36,394 nucleotides of DNA from Nitrosomonas sp. Nm84 (GTDB taxonomy: Bacteria; Pseudomonadota; Gammaproteobacteria; Burkholderiales; Nitrosomonadaceae), in assembly GCF_003201565.1 (NCBI RefSeq), contig NZ_QJJP01000033.1, positions 1-36,394 of the forward strand, given 5' to 3'. Shown here piece by piece: positions 8,929 through 18,368 of this stretch (position 1 is its first letter; every line of letters starts with the position of its first letter). The translations under genes and the position numbers were made by a program. The notes beneath the pieces were generated by a model that worked only from the letters and a program-made list of their open reading frames with translations, ran no database searches and was not told the origin of the DNA.

Positions 8929-8966
8929 TATATTGGGGAAACTATTGTTTTTTGCTAAGGGTAACC
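8929..8966 (-). promoter_or_regulatory. shared upstream element of paralogue B (tandem half-sites)
   Basis: On the minus strand the block is GGTTACCCTTAGC, an A tract, then AGTTTCCCCAATATACTC, matching the element before paralogue A. On the plus strand GGGGAAAC (8935-8942) is repeated as AGGGTAAC 23 bp on. The block sits about 60 bp before the start codon. Confidence 0.5.
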
Positions 8967-9057
8967 CTTAGGTGGTGGTGATTTCGTCTGACAGTCATGC
9001 TGGGAGCTGTATATAGGCGAATGATCTCGATCAATTGATTAAATATTTTCATCATTC

Positions 9058-9891
9058 TCAACGTTTTTTTCTCTTGTGGGGATTGTTAGTCTGCGGACTC
9101 GGATGACTGGTGGCTTGGCGGTTGGCCCAAATCAATACAGCTATTCCCGTCAGAATCATTGGAATGGATAGCCACTGACCCATGGTAACCCCTAGAGTCA
9201 GTACACCCATGAAGCCATCTTCCGGTTCGCGATAGAACTCGGCAAATGAACGTAAAACGCCGTAGCCGATCAGGAACATACCGCTAACCGCGCCGGTCGG
9301 GCGCGGTTTGGCCGAATAAATCCAGATAAATATAAAAAAAACTATGCCTTCAAGTGCAAATTGATACAGCTGGGAGGGATGGCGAGGCAGTTCGTCAACA
9401 TAGGGAAAGACCATACCCCAGGGAGCATCGGTGGGACGTCCCCATAACTCTGCGTTGATGAAATTGCCAATTCGACCAGCACCGAGTCCTAAAGGTACTA
9501 GTGGTGCAATAAAATCGGTTACCGATAACCACTTCAGTTGGTGTTTACGTGCAACAAGTGACATGGCGATGATGACACCGAGGAATCCGCCATGAAAGGA
9601 CATGCCACCTTCCCAGATGGCGAAAATTTGCAACGGATGTTCCAGGTAATAACCGAACTGGTAAAACAATACATGCCCCAGGCGTCCGCCCAGGATAACG
9701 CCCAGCATGCCGTAAAACAGCGCATCGTCAAGCGTCTCATAGGTAAACACAGAATGTGGGTTATGTTTGATTCGATAACGCCCTAGTAGGATGAACAGCG
9801 TAAAGCCGAGCAGATACATCAGTCCATACCAATGGACGGAAAGTGGTCCCACTGAGATGGCAACGGGATCAATTTGAGGATGAACGAGCAT
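9058..9891 (-). CDS. lgt: prolipoprotein diacylglyceryl transferase
   Basis: A 277-residue inner-membrane enzyme that transfers diacylglycerol from phosphatidylglycerol to the lipobox cysteine of prolipoproteins, the first step of lipoprotein maturation. Seen: about seven hydrophobic segments, the [11 protein letters not shown] start, [10 protein letters not shown], the HGGFLG loop, the Lgt signature [17 protein letters not shown] and the [13 protein letters not shown] motif. It ends with a basic tail (PHKRKKR). AAGG lies 10 bp before the ATG. It is divergent from ilvD. A probable client in this window is the BamE lipoprotein. Confidence 0.97.
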   Translation of the reverse strand: MLVHPQIDPVAISVGPLSVHWYGLMYLLGFTLFILLGRYRIKHNPHSVFTYETLDDALFYGMLGVILGGRLGHVLFYQFGYYLEHPLQIFAIWEGGMSFHGGFLGVIIAMSLVARKHQLKWLSVTDFIAPLVPLGLGAGRIGNFINAELWGRPTDAPWGMVFPYVDELPRHPSQLYQFALEGIVFFIFIWIYSAKPRPTGAVSGMFLIGYGVLRSFAEFYREPEDGFMGVLTLGVTMGQWLSIPMILTGIAVLIWANRQATSHPSPQTNNPHKRKKR

Positions 9892-9921
9892 AGTTTCGAC
9901 CTTATTTACGGTAAAATACTG

Positions 9922-9932
9922 AACATTATACC
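9922..9932 (-). promoter_or_regulatory. lgt: possible extended -10 promoter of lgt
   Basis: The minus strand reads TGGTATAAT here, a perfect -10 hexamer with the upstream TG dinucleotide of extended -10 promoters. It lies about 35 bp before the lgt start. No good -35 accompanies it. Confidence 0.35.
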
Positions 9933-9998
9933 AAGTGCGTTTGTGATAATCGTACGCCTTGTCATAAATTGTATTTTTATCTTATTTCAGGAGCAAGC

Positions 9999-11672
9999 AT
10001 GCCAGACAATAAACGTAGCCAGGCCATTACCCAAGGCGCTCAGCACGCACCGAGCCGTGCGATGTTGCGTGCAGTCGGATTTAACGATGGAGATTTTAAC
10101 AAGCCGATTGTGGGTGTTGCCAATGGTTATTCCACCATAACACCGTGTAATAAAGGGCTAAATGAACTGTCATTACAAGCGGAGTCGGCATTGAAACGAG
10201 CAGGTGCCATGCCGCAGATGTTCGGTACCATCACAGTGTCGGATGGGATTTCCATGGGTACGGAAGGCATGAAGTATTCACTGGTGTCGCGTGAGGTCAT
10301 TGCTGATTCGATTGAGACCTGCGTACAGGCGGAAAGTATGGATGGCGTGATTGCCATTGGCGGGTGCGACAAGAATATGCCGGGTGCCATGATCGCCATT
10401 GCGCGCATGAATGTGCCGGCGATTTTTGTATATGGTGGCACGATTAAACCGGGGCATTATAAAGGTCAAGATCTGACCATCGTCAGCGCCTTCGAGGCAG
10501 TCGGGCAGCATAGCGCGCATAAAATAGACGATGAGGAATTGCTGCAGATTGAACGCCATTCCTGCCCCGGCGTAGGTTCTTGTGGCGGCATGTTCACGGC
10601 CAATACCATGTCATCCGCTTTTGAAGCGATGGGAATGAGTTTGCCATATTCTTCTACGATGTCCGCTGAAGACAATGAGAAGTTGGTAAGTGCAGGGCAG
10701 TCCGCCGAGGTATTGGTCAATGCTATCAGACAGCAAATTCTGCCGCGCGATATCATTACCCGAAAATCGGTAGAAAATGCCATCGCGGTGATCATGGCGG
10801 TGGGGGGGTCTACCAATGCAGTATTGCATTTTCTGGCGATTACGCATGCGGCGGAAATTCCATTCAATATCGATGATTTCGAACGGATTCGTGGCAAAGT
10901 ACCTGTGTTGTGTGACCTGAAACCTTCCGGGCGCTATGTCACGGCTGATCTGCACCAGGCGGGTGGCATTCCACAAGTAATGAAAATGTTGCTGGTGCAT
11001 GGCTTGCTGCATGGGGATTGCATCACCATCAGTGGACAAACCATTGCAGAAGTCTTACAAAATATTCCGGATACACCACGCGCCGATCAGAATGTGATCC
11101 GCCAGTGGGATAATCCGATGTATGCGCAGGGACATTTGGCGATTCTGAAAGGCAATCTATCCACCGAAGGTTGCGTGGCGAAAATTTCGGGAATCAAGAA
11201 CCCTAAAATTACTGGCCCGGCGCGTGTATTTGAGTCGGAAGAAACCTGTATGGCGGCGATTCTGGCACGCAAAATCCAACCCGGCGATGTGGTGGTGATC
11301 CGTTATGAAGGACCCAAAGGCGGACCCGGCATGCGCGAAATGCTGTCGCCGACTTCGGCCTTGATTGGTGAAGGTTTGGGCGATTCTGTCGGATTGATTA
11401 CCGATGGGCGTTTTTCCGGTGGTACTTATGGCATGGTGGTCGGACACGTTGCACCGGAGGCCTTTGTCGGCGGCAACATTGCATTGGTACAAGAAGGCGA
11501 TTCGATTACCATTGATGCGGAGCAGCGATTGTTGCAATTAAATGTGCCGGACGCAGTTTTGGCGCAGCGGCGCGCTGCCTGGCAGCCGCCACAACCGCGT
11601 TATTCACGCGGTGTGCTGGCCAAATATGCGAAATTGGTATCCAGCGCCAGCGCCGGTGCGATAACGGATTAA
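9999..11672 (+). CDS. ilvD: dihydroxy-acid dehydratase
   Basis: A 557-residue Fe-S enzyme that dehydrates 2,3-dihydroxy-isovalerate and 2,3-dihydroxy-3-methylvalerate in valine, isoleucine and leucine synthesis. Cluster ligands are visible in the shorter-family arrangement: [16 protein letters not shown] and [16 protein letters not shown]. Further signatures are [26 protein letters not shown] and [11 protein letters not shown]. The start at 9999 is fixed by a strong AGGAG 6 bp upstream, and the protein then begins [13 protein letters not shown] like its relatives. The open frame extends ten codons further up. Two adjacent hairpins follow the stop. Confidence 0.97.
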   Translation: MPDNKRSQAITQGAQHAPSRAMLRAVGFNDGDFNKPIVGVANGYSTITPCNKGLNELSLQAESALKRAGAMPQMFGTITVSDGISMGTEGMKYSLVSREVIADSIETCVQAESMDGVIAIGGCDKNMPGAMIAIARMNVPAIFVYGGTIKPGHYKGQDLTIVSAFEAVGQHSAHKIDDEELLQIERHSCPGVGSCGGMFTANTMSSAFEAMGMSLPYSSTMSAEDNEKLVSAGQSAEVLVNAIRQQILPRDIITRKSVENAIAVIMAVGGSTNAVLHFLAITHAAEIPFNIDDFERIRGKVPVLCDLKPSGRYVTADLHQAGGIPQVMKMLLVHGLLHGDCITISGQTIAEVLQNIPDTPRADQNVIRQWDNPMYAQGHLAILKGNLSTEGCVAKISGIKNPKITGPARVFESEETCMAAILARKIQPGDVVVIRYEGPKGGPGMREMLSPTSALIGEGLGDSVGLITDGRFSGGTYGMVVGHVAPEAFVGGNIALVQEGDSITIDAEQRLLQLNVPDAVLAQRRAAWQPPQPRYSRGVLAKYAKLVSSASAGAITD

Positions 11673-11689
11673 TCTCTGCAGATTCAATT

Positions 11690-11728
11690 CCTCGTCCCAT
11701 GGGGCGAGGTGTTTTGTTGGCAAAACAC
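11690..11728 (+). terminator. ilvD: ilvD terminator region with two tandem hairpins
   Basis: CCTCGTCCCATGGGGCGAGG (11690-11709) is a GC-rich stem-loop. It is followed at once by GTGTTTTG-TTGG-CAAAACAC (11709-11728), a perfect second hairpin. The T run after the first stem is interrupted (TGTTTTG). The remaining gap to the cytochrome gene shows nothing else I can name. Confidence 0.6.
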
Positions 11729-11965
11729 GTTGTAGCGTCAATACCCGTGCCTGCCTATTTTAGTGCTTTCACCGGAACTAATTAATTTGCCATCAAGTCT
11801 TAGCAAAGCCGCTTAATCAGAGGCAGCAGCGGGTTCTGTAGGTGCTTGGGCATGCACGGCAACAAGGTTGTATGCCGGAAATAACAAATCTGCAGGATTT
11901 GATGCACGTATGTAAAGTTCAGGGTAGAATGAAAACCCTTTTATAATTTTAATAAGGAAAAAAAT

Positions 11966-12277
11966 ATGAAAAGAGTGTTAATAGGAGCCGTTGCTGCGTC
12001 AGCCTTATTATTAGCTGGTGTTGCGCAAGCAAATGCAGATCTGGCAAAAAGTAGTGGTTGTTTGAACTGCCATACTGTTGAAACCAAATTGGTTGGTCCA
12101 GCGCTGAAAGAAATCGCCGCTAAATATGCTGGCCAAGCTGATGCTTCTGCGTATTTGGCAGACAAGATCGTGAAGGGAAGCAATGGTGTTTGGGGTCCAA
12201 TTCCAATGCCACCTAATGCTGCTGTTAGCCCAGAAAATGCTAAAGTATTAGCAGATTTCATTCTGACACTGAAGTAA
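11966..12277 (+). CDS. cytochrome c-552
   Basis: A 103-residue periplasmic class I c-type cytochrome. A Sec signal peptide (MKRVLIGAVAASALLLAGVAQA) is followed by the heme site C32-L-N-C35-H36 and the distal ligand Met81 in WGPIPMPPN. The mature sequence (ADLAKSSGCLNCH, VGPALKEIAAKYA, ILTLK end) closely resembles the c-552 of Nitrosomonas europaea as I recall it. In ammonia oxidisers this protein carries electrons from the membrane quinol pathway to the terminal oxidase or to peroxidase and nitrogen-oxide reductases. It is a strong phylogenetic marker for this window. AAGGA lies before the ATG, and a terminator follows at 12297. It is a single-gene unit. Confidence 0.95.
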   Translation: MKRVLIGAVAASALLLAGVAQANADLAKSSGCLNCHTVETKLVGPALKEIAAKYAGQADASAYLADKIVKGSNGVWGPIPMPPNAAVSPENAKVLADFILTLK

Positions 12278-12296
12278 GTCATTCAGGTTTCAGAAA

Positions 12297-12325
12297 AGCC
12301 GACGCTTCATAACGTCGGCTTTTTC
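12297..12325 (+). terminator. Rho-independent terminator of the cytochrome c-552 gene
   Basis: AGCCGACG and CGTCGGCT form a perfect 8-bp stem around CTTCATAA, followed by TTTTC. It lies 20 bp after the stop codon. Confidence 0.93.
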
Positions 12326-12360
12326 TTTGGATAACTATTTTTGTACCCGCCGGGGGAGAG

Positions 12361-12774
12361 ATGAAAACTCGAATCAAATGGAAAGGAAATGTCAGTTTCT
12401 TAGCTGAATCAGGTAGCGGTCATTCGGTTTTGATGGATGGTGCACCGGAGGCGGGCGGACAGAATCTCGGACCACGTCCGATGGAGATGCTGTTGATGGG
12501 GCTGGGCGGTTGTACCACGTTTGATGTGGTACTGATTTTGAAAAAAAGCCGCCAGGATATTACGGATTGTATGGTAGAGATTGAAGCCGAACGCGCGCCC
12601 GTTGATCCAAAGGTATTTACGCACATTCACCTGCATTTCATCATTACGGGCAACAATTTGAATCCACAACAAGTTGAGCGTGCGATTAATCTGTCATCTG
12701 AGAAATATTGCTCGGCATCCATCATGCTCAAAGCCGCAGTAAAAATAACGCATGATTTTGAGATTATCGATTGA
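12361..12774 (+). CDS. OsmC/Ohr family protein (YhfA-like)
   Basis: A 137-residue member of the OsmC superfamily, whose classical members reduce organic peroxides with a cysteine pair. Seen: the N-terminal strand RIKWKGNVSFLAES, the helix start GPRPMEMLLMGLGGCTTFDVV with the first cysteine, and a second cysteine in SSEKYCSASIML, followed by the closing KAAVKITHDFE strand. The two cysteines and overall pattern fit the YhfA-like subgroup, whose substrate is not established. A ribosome site (GGGGGAGAG) directly precedes the ATG. It is separated from the cytochrome gene by a terminator and convergent with lipA. No promoter could be assigned. Confidence 0.88.
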   Translation: MKTRIKWKGNVSFLAESGSGHSVLMDGAPEAGGQNLGPRPMEMLLMGLGGCTTFDVVLILKKSRQDITDCMVEIEAERAPVDPKVFTHIHLHFIITGNNLNPQQVERAINLSSEKYCSASIMLKAAVKITHDFEIID

Positions 12775-12809
12775 TAACGATGTGATTTTCTGAGTAATCA
12801 ATATCGTCG

Positions 12810-13754
12810 TTATAACAAACCGGATTCATGGGCCTGTTGGTCTGCATGATAGCTGGAGCGTACCATCGGTCCACATGCGGCGTGACTGAAGCCCATTGCC
12901 AATGCCGCTTGTTCAAACATTTTAAAACCTTCTGGTGTGACATAGCGCATGACCGGCAAATGACCGATACTGGGTTGTAAATACTGACCAATGGTCAGCA
13001 TTTCTACATTGTGTTCACGCAAATCGCGCAAGACTTCCATAATTTCTTCATCGGTTTCGCCTAACCCAAGCATGAGTCCTGATTTAGTCGGAATATGAGG
13101 GAAATCCGCTTTAAAGTCTTTTAGAAGCTTCAGCGAATTCGCATAATCCGCCCCTGGACGGCATTGTTTGTACAATCTCGGTACAGTTTCAAGATTATGG
13201 TTCAAGACATCCGGCGGGCAAGCCGCGAGTTTTTCCAGCGCAACTTCCAAGCGGCCTCTAAAGTCCGGTACCAATGTTTCGATTTTTGTATGTGGCGAGT
13301 GCGTGCGTATTTCACGGATACAATCAGTAAAGTGTTGCGCGCCACCATCGCGCAGATCGTCACGATCAACACTGGTAATCACGACATATTTCAATTTCAT
13401 GGCCGCAATGGATTGCGCCAGATGCAGCGGTTCGTCGGCATCCGGTGGTTTGGGTCTGCCATGCGCAACATCGCAGAATGGGCAGCGACGGGTGCATAGA
13501 TCACCCAGAATCATGAATGTTGCGGTACCTTTGCCAAAGCATTCGCCAATGTTGGGGCAAGCAGCTTCTTCACAGACAGTGTGCAGTTTATGTTCACGTA
13601 ATAGCTGTTTAACTTCGTAATACTGCTCACTGTTCGACGAACGAACACGAATCCATGAGGGTTTGCGCAGTAGATCGCTACGTGACTGTGGCGTGATTTT
13701 GATGGGATTGCGTGCTGTTTTGTCGGCGCCTTTTTGGCGGGTATCAGTAGTCAT
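12810..13754 (-). CDS. lipA: lipoyl synthase
   Basis: A 314-residue radical-SAM enzyme that inserts two sulphurs into protein-bound octanoyl groups to make lipoate on dehydrogenase E2 and glycine-cleavage H proteins. The auxiliary cluster ligands are in [12 protein letters not shown] (C-x4-C-x5-C). The radical SAM cluster is CTRRCPFC (C-x3-C-x2-C). Also visible are [29 protein letters not shown] and [10 protein letters not shown], and the conserved C-terminal RSSYHA. The start at 13754 (MTTDTRQ) lies 13 bp after the lipB stop. An in-frame ATG at 13805 would overlap the end of lipB and cannot be excluded. It is last in the same-strand cluster dac-dat-ybeD-lipB-lipA. Confidence 0.96.
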   Translation of the reverse strand: MTTDTRQKGADKTARNPIKITPQSRSDLLRKPSWIRVRSSNSEQYYEVKQLLREHKLHTVCEEAACPNIGECFGKGTATFMILGDLCTRRCPFCDVAHGRPKPPDADEPLHLAQSIAAMKLKYVVITSVDRDDLRDGGAQHFTDCIREIRTHSPHTKIETLVPDFRGRLEVALEKLAACPPDVLNHNLETVPRLYKQCRPGADYANSLKLLKDFKADFPHIPTKSGLMLGLGETDEEIMEVLRDLREHNVEMLTIGQYLQPSIGHLPVMRYVTPEGFKMFEQAALAMGFSHAACGPMVRSSYHADQQAHESGLL

Positions 13755-13767
13755 AATGATAAATAAC

Positions 13768-14415
13768 TTATCCTTTGAGAAGTTTTTCTTGTAATTGATT
13801 GGCAAGTTTACTGCTTAAAATTTCCAATCCATCGGTGATTCCCAAGTCTTTGGTTTGCGTGACGCGCAAGCCTTGATAACCGCATGGATTGATATAGGAG
13901 AAAGGCGTTAAATCCATATCCACATTGAGCGCTATGCCGTGGTAGCAATAGTTCTTTTTGATTTTGAGTCCCAGTGCCGCAATTTTCGCATTATCGACAT
14001 AGACCCCGGGTGCATCAATGCGACCAATTGCATTGATGCAATAGGATTTTAGCAAGTCTATCACGGCGTTTTCCATACTTCGGACCAATTCCCGCACGCC
14101 AAACTTCAAGCGACGTATATCCAACAATAAATAAGCGATGACTTGCCCTGGCCCATGATAAGTGATCTGACCGCCCCGGTCCGTTTTAATCAAATCAATG
14201 CCGTGGTCGTGCAATAGATGTTCAGGTTTTCCCGCAATGCCTTGGGTAAAGACAGGAAAGTGTTGTAATAACCAAATTTCGTCGCAAGTTTCTGCCGTGC
14301 GCGTATGGGTAAAATCTTTCATGGCCTGCCAGGTTGTTTGGTAATCGGACAATCCGAATGTTCTGACGATGAAATGGTGGTGCACAGCTGGTGTTGAGAA
14401 ATAATTTTGCAGCAT
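13768..14415 (-). CDS. lipB: octanoyl-[acyl-carrier-protein]:protein octanoyltransferase
   Basis: A 215-residue cytosolic acyltransferase that moves octanoate from acyl carrier protein to lipoyl domains, supplying the substrate of LipA. Seen: [35 protein letters not shown] (the family signature), the catalytic Lys in NAKIAALG and the catalytic Cys in [13 protein letters not shown]. It starts 6 bp after the stop of the DUF493 gene. The two genes are probably cotranscribed. Confidence 0.96.
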   Translation of the reverse strand: MLQNYFSTPAVHHHFIVRTFGLSDYQTTWQAMKDFTHTRTAETCDEIWLLQHFPVFTQGIAGKPEHLLHDHGIDLIKTDRGGQITYHGPGQVIAYLLLDIRRLKFGVRELVRSMENAVIDLLKSYCINAIGRIDAPGVYVDNAKIAALGLKIKKNYCYHGIALNVDMDLTPFSYINPCGYQGLRVTQTKDLGITDGLEILSSKLANQLQEKLLKG

Positions 14416-14421
14416 GGTCGA

Positions 14422-14688
14422 TCACAATACCACAGCAATCATGGGATGCTCGGATAATGCCTGATAGAGTGCATCCAGCTGTGGCCGGGAAGTAGCGCGG
14501 ATGATGCAGGTGATACTTAAATAAGTCCCGTTCTTGCTGGTCCTGACCGACATGGTTGTGGTATCAAAGTCAGGGGCGTGATGTTTGACGATAGCCAGCA
14601 CGGTTTGTGTGAAGTTTTGCTGCACTTTTCCCATAATTTTGATGGGAAAATCACAGGGATATTCAATTAAAGAAGGCTGCTCTGTCAT
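14422..14688 (-). CDS. ybeD: DUF493 protein, YbeD family
   Basis: A small 88-residue ACT-like protein of the DUF493 family. Landmarks are EYPCDFPIKIMGK, VRTSKNGTYLSITC and the closing SEHPMIAVVL. Its function is not established. In many proteobacteria it sits, as here, immediately upstream of lipB, so a supporting role in lipoate attachment or its control has been suggested. The ATG at 14688 begins the family-like N-terminus (MTEQPSLIEYP). A TTG two codons upstream also opens the frame. Confidence 0.9.
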   Translation of the reverse strand: MTEQPSLIEYPCDFPIKIMGKVQQNFTQTVLAIVKHHAPDFDTTTMSVRTSKNGTYLSITCIIRATSRPQLDALYQALSEHPMIAVVL

Positions 14689-14733
14689 GTGCAAAATCGA
14701 AAACTGCTTAAGTTCAAATATTCCAGGTACTTT

Positions 14734-15603
14734 TCAGCGGCTTGCAGTACCTGAAGGATGACCACGCATGTCCGTAGCTTTATATTGTTGATACAACGCA
14801 TGCAGCTGAGTAAACATGGCGCCTGGTTTTCCATTGCCAACGGGTTTGTTGTCCAGTGATGTAATTGGCATAATTTCCTTGGTGGACGATGTCAATAGGA
14901 TTTCATCGGCTGTGCGTATTTCTGCTTCTGAAATTTCTCTGATTTCATGCGGGATTCGATTGGCTGCTGCCAGCTCCAGAACAACATCATACGTGATCCC
15001 AGGTAACATCAGATGACTCTTTGGCGGCGCTAGCAGCACGTTGTCTTTGACAACGAATATGTTACTGGCCGCGCCTTCCGTGAGAAATCCATCCCGGATC
15101 AGGATAGTTTCCAGCGCGTGTACATCCACTGCCAATTGACGCAGCAGCACATTGGGCAATAGCGAAATGGCTTTGACATCGCAGCGTATCCAGCGATTAT
15201 CCGAGGAGGTAATGGCGGCTGCACCGCTGACCAGCAACTCAGCAGGCGGTGGCAATAGCGGGTTGCTCATGATAAAGACAGTAGGTGGAACGTTAGCAGG
15301 AAAAGCATGGTCCCGTTTCGCTACGCCGCGTGTGATGTGGAGATAAAGATACTGATCTTCGCCTTCGTTTTTGGCGATGACTTGCTCCAGTAAGTTCTGC
15401 CATTCTTCATTACTGAGCGGATTTCTCAGGCGAATTCCATCCAGACTGTGTTGCAGCCGATTGAGGTGGTTGGTGAGACGGAATGGTTTGCGTGAATAAA
15501 CGGGAATCACTTCATACACACCGTCACCAAAAATAAAGCCACGATCCAGAACAGGAATGTATGCTTCTTCAATGGGCATAAATTTACCGTTCAGATATAT
15601 CAT
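14734..15603 (-). CDS. dat: D-amino acid aminotransferase (class IV PLP transaminase)
   Basis: A 289-residue fold-IV PLP transaminase, probably D-alanine transaminase interconverting D-alanine/2-oxoglutarate and pyruvate/D-glutamate. Seen: YIPVLDRGFIFGDGVYEVIP, the PLP lysine Lys144 in CDVKAISLLPNV, the glutamate of LTEGAASNIFVV and the cofactor-binding LTSSTKEIMPI. Branched-chain or aminodeoxychorismate enzymes share this fold. The D-enzyme is favoured by the HITRG-like substrate loop (YLHITRGVAKRDHAFP) and by the position next to a DD-carboxypeptidase gene. The start at 15603 gives the usual MIYLNGKF opening. The frame extends 14 codons upstream. Confidence 0.9.
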   Translation of the reverse strand: MIYLNGKFMPIEEAYIPVLDRGFIFGDGVYEVIPVYSRKPFRLTNHLNRLQHSLDGIRLRNPLSNEEWQNLLEQVIAKNEGEDQYLYLHITRGVAKRDHAFPANVPPTVFIMSNPLLPPPAELLVSGAAAITSSDNRWIRCDVKAISLLPNVLLRQLAVDVHALETILIRDGFLTEGAASNIFVVKDNVLLAPPKSHLMLPGITYDVVLELAAANRIPHEIREISEAEIRTADEILLTSSTKEIMPITSLDNKPVGNGKPGAMFTQLHALYQQYKATDMRGHPSGTASR

Positions 15604-15700
15604 GCGAGCCCTTTTGATAGTTTGAATAGAGTTAGGATATTCCAAAAATTCAAGATTCTAAACACAGCGAGTAGCGAAGCGTTATGGCGAAATTTGGATT

Positions 15701-16846
15701 TTAGTTAAAAAGTAATTTTACACTATCCCAGGTACGACCGAAGATATTCGCTATTTCAACGTTTTCTAAGGCAACTAATGGATAGGTTTCAATAACTTTG
15801 TCATCCAGTGTGAATTTGACCGTACCTACTTCCTGGCCAAGTTGAACAGGTGCAATCAGCGGTTGCTTATATTCCATGGTGGCCTTGAGTTTGTCGGATT
15901 GGCCTTTGGGCAGCGTAAAATAAACATCACGGTCAAATCCGGCTTTTAATTCATTTTGCGCGCCTTTCCACAAATGGATCGTGGTCAACGGGTCGTTCTT
16001 TTTGTATAAATGCAATGTATCGTAAAACTGGAAGCCGTAATTGAGCAATCGCTGGCTTTCAACACTGCGCGCATTGGCGGATTTAGCACCGATGACCACC
16101 GATAGCAAGCGTCTTTTGTCGCGAGTCGCTGATGTAATCAGACAATATCCTGCATTCTGGGTCCACCCTGTTTTCATGCCGTCGACATGCGGATCCAGCC
16201 ATAACAGCCGATTTCTATTGGGTTGTGTAATGTTGTTATAGGTGTATTCTTTTTGTGAATACAGTGGGTAAAATTCAGGAAAATCCCGGATGATTGCCGT
16301 TGCCAATACTGTAAGATCATGCGCCGTAGTGTAGTGATTCGGGTCGGGCAAGCCGGTGGAGTTGGTGAAATGCGTGTTTGCCATACCCAAACGCTCGGCT
16401 TCTTTATTCATGACATCCGCAAAACCGGCTTCTGAGCCGGAAACTGCTTCTGCCAGAGCGATACACGCATCATTTCCGGATTGCACGATCATGCCTCGGA
16501 TCAATTCGTCGACGGTAACCTGTTTATTAGGCTCGATAAACATGCGTGAACCAATCATTTTCCAGGCGGTTTGCGATACCGGCACTACCTGATCCAACGT
16601 CAGGCGATTTTGCTTTAACGCTGAAAATACGACATAAGCTGTCATCAGCTTGGTGAGAGAAGCTGGTTCTATACGTTCATGTTCATTTTGGCTTGCTAAT
16701 GGCTGCCCCGTCTGGAAATCCGACAACATGTAAGCTTTAGCCGCAATGGATATACCTTGCTGTTGGGCAGATACTGAAGATACAGCGAAGCACAGTAGTA
16801 ATGATAAAAATAAATGCTTCATAGAAGGTTTGTAAAAAGTAATCAT
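15701..16846 (-). CDS. dacC: D-alanyl-D-alanine carboxypeptidase, PBP5/6 family
   Basis: A 381-residue serine penicillin-binding protein of low molecular mass that removes the terminal D-Ala from peptidoglycan stem peptides in the periplasm. After a signal peptide (LFLSLLLCFAVSSVSA) come the active-site SLTK (Ser63, Lys66), the SGN triad element in VQSGNDACIALAEA and the KTG triad in DGMKTGWTQNAGYC. A beta-rich C-terminal domain ends in a probable membrane-binding amphipathic helix (NIFGRTWDSVKLLFN). AGGA lies 4 bp before the ATG at 16846, while an ATG at 16822 gives a more compact signal peptide. The gene name follows common usage; dacA is equally possible. Released D-Ala could supply the adjacent dat product. 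Confidence 0.93.
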   Translation of the reverse strand: MITFYKPSMKHLFLSLLLCFAVSSVSAQQQGISIAAKAYMLSDFQTGQPLASQNEHERIEPASLTKLMTAYVVFSALKQNRLTLDQVVPVSQTAWKMIGSRMFIEPNKQVTVDELIRGMIVQSGNDACIALAEAVSGSEAGFADVMNKEAERLGMANTHFTNSTGLPDPNHYTTAHDLTVLATAIIRDFPEFYPLYSQKEYTYNNITQPNRNRLLWLDPHVDGMKTGWTQNAGYCLITSATRDKRRLLSVVIGAKSANARSVESQRLLNYGFQFYDTLHLYKKNDPLTTIHLWKGAQNELKAGFDRDVYFTLPKGQSDKLKATMEYKQPLIAPVQLGQEVGTVKFTLDDKVIETYPLVALENVEIANIFGRTWDSVKLLFN

Positions 16847-16911
16847 TATATCCTGCTCTGGGAGAATCTAAAAACATCGCTTTTTTATATGGCCATCCCT
16901 ATGAATACTCA

Positions 16912-17457
16912 TCAAGTATTGCTAGGCGGTCGATCAATCACACCCATGTGAAAACCCAATTTACCTTGATTGCGTTCTTTAAAGTACTGCTTTAAGGGAT
17001 CATGAATGACTCGAAACGCCATTTCTTCCCAAGGGATTTCTTGCTCAGACATCAGTTGGACTTCCAAGCTTTCAATGCCGGGACTGAAGTCAAGATCAAG
17101 CAGTCGTGCACGGAATAAAAAATACACCTGACTAATGTGGGGAAGGCTGTAGATTGCGTACAGGTCGCCGATTTCCACCTTCGCATTGGCTTCTTCCTGC
17201 GTTTCACGCGCGGCAGCCTGCGCCAAGGTTTCATTATTCTCCATAAAACCGGCAGGTAAAGTCCACCAACCAAGGCGCGGTTCTATGGCGCGACGGCATA
17301 ACAAAACTTTGTCTTCCCACTCGGGAATGCATCCTACAACCATTTTGGGATTTTGATAATGAATGACATGACATGTGGTGCATACATATCGTGGCAGGGA
17401 ATCGCCCGCGGGTATCAGTAATTCGACCGTGGCGCTACAATTACTGCAGTATTTCAT
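16912..17457 (-). CDS. NUDIX hydrolase with N-terminal zinc ribbon
   Basis: A 181-residue cytosolic hydrolase of the NUDIX superfamily, which cleaves nucleoside diphosphates linked to another moiety. A zinc ribbon is formed by C4-x2-C7 and C26-x2-C29, as in NADH pyrophosphatase relatives. The NUDIX box spans residues 70-92 with Glu76, Arg84, Glu85, Glu88 and Glu89 in place. The usual Gly at position 91 is Asn. The flanking RLGWWTLPAGF is typical of the zinc-ribbon ADP-ribose/NADH group. The substrate cannot be fixed from sequence. AAGGA lies 7 bp before the ATG. It sits between the DUF2914 gene and the carboxypeptidase gene on the same strand. Confidence 0.9.
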   Translation of the reverse strand: MKYCSNCSATVELLIPAGDSLPRYVCTTCHVIHYQNPKMVVGCIPEWEDKVLLCRRAIEPRLGWWTLPAGFMENNETLAQAAARETQEEANAKVEIGDLYAIYSLPHISQVYFLFRARLLDLDFSPGIESLEVQLMSEQEIPWEEMAFRVIHDPLKQYFKERNQGKLGFHMGVIDRPPSNT

Positions 17458-17486
17458 AGGGAATCCTTAAATTTCCTGAAAGCGTT

Positions 17487-18368
17487 TCAGCGTTCGGTGA
17501 CAGTGAAGCTCCGCGTTGCTAGTCGGTTGCCGGATTCATCCACCAATTCAACACGCCATGTGCCCAGTCTTTGATGATCCAATTGCTTGCTTGCCTGGGT
17601 GCGCCAGTTGTCGAGGCGAATATCCAGAAATAATTGCGAATCCAGTTTATTGTTGCGATACCACAAAATGCCGACGCGCTTACCTTGCAAATTCTTTAAG
17701 TGTAAGTAAAAATAAATCGGTTGGGATTTACCCGGCCGTAATTGTATGGAATCAATTGCATCCACCGGTTCACGCGCTTTGACGTCATGGCTCAATTGCG
17801 CGCGCAGCACCTGGGGATGATCCGATGTGTTTTGGGGTTCTGGTGGTAATATTGGTTTCGTAGATTCTGTAGATTCCGGTTTATTGCGAGGGACTGCAAC
17901 CGGTTTATGGATTATGGGTTCAGGTTTCGATTTAACTACCGGTGCAGCGGCTTGACCGGTTGGATTCATGGTTTTTCCAGATTGAATTTTGTCCTTAGGT
18001 TGAATGATGTCCGCAGCATTATTCTGTTCAGCAGGTGATTGGCTGAGTTCGGTTTTGGCGGATTGATCTTTTACCGCAGATTCCGGTGCAAGTTCTTCCA
18101 GTGGAGTTTTATTTTCTTGCATGGTAGCCGGATCAGTGGCTGTCACAGCTTCTCCATTTGAAGGAGGCTGGACTTTATCGGTACCCAACATGAAATAACC
18201 GATCAAAGCAAGAATGGATAGCAACAACAGAACGGCAGCACCAATTTTTTTCCAATCCAGCGAGTGTTCATAGACAATTTCTGGTTCGGGCAAATCAGGG
18301 TAGGTCTGTTCGATGGCTTGTTGCGGTTGCTGAATTTGGATGCGGATTTTTAATGTATTGTCGCTCAT
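17487..18368 (-). CDS. membrane-anchored DUF2914 protein
   Basis: A 293-residue protein of unknown function with a short cytoplasmic N-terminus, one transmembrane helix (about 42-61, GAAVLLLLSILALIGYFML) and a long low-complexity linker rich in Pro, Lys, Glu and Gln (about 62-185). A C-terminal beta-rich domain of the DUF2914 type follows (KSQPIYFYLHLKNLQGK, VGILWYRNNKLDSQ, LGTWRVELVDESGNRLATR). The topology puts the domain in the periplasm at the end of a flexible tether long enough to reach the cell wall. It heads a same-strand cluster with a NUDIX gene and a peptidoglycan carboxypeptidase, which suggests, without proving, an envelope role. Confidence 0.85.
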   Translation of the reverse strand: MSDNTLKIRIQIQQPQQAIEQTYPDLPEPEIVYEHSLDWKKIGAAVLLLLSILALIGYFMLGTDKVQPPSNGEAVTATDPATMQENKTPLEELAPESAVKDQSAKTELSQSPAEQNNAADIIQPKDKIQSGKTMNPTGQAAAPVVKSKPEPIIHKPVAVPRNKPESTESTKPILPPEPQNTSDHPQVLRAQLSHDVKAREPVDAIDSIQLRPGKSQPIYFYLHLKNLQGKRVGILWYRNNKLDSQLFLDIRLDNWRTQASKQLDHQRLGTWRVELVDESGNRLATRSFTVTER

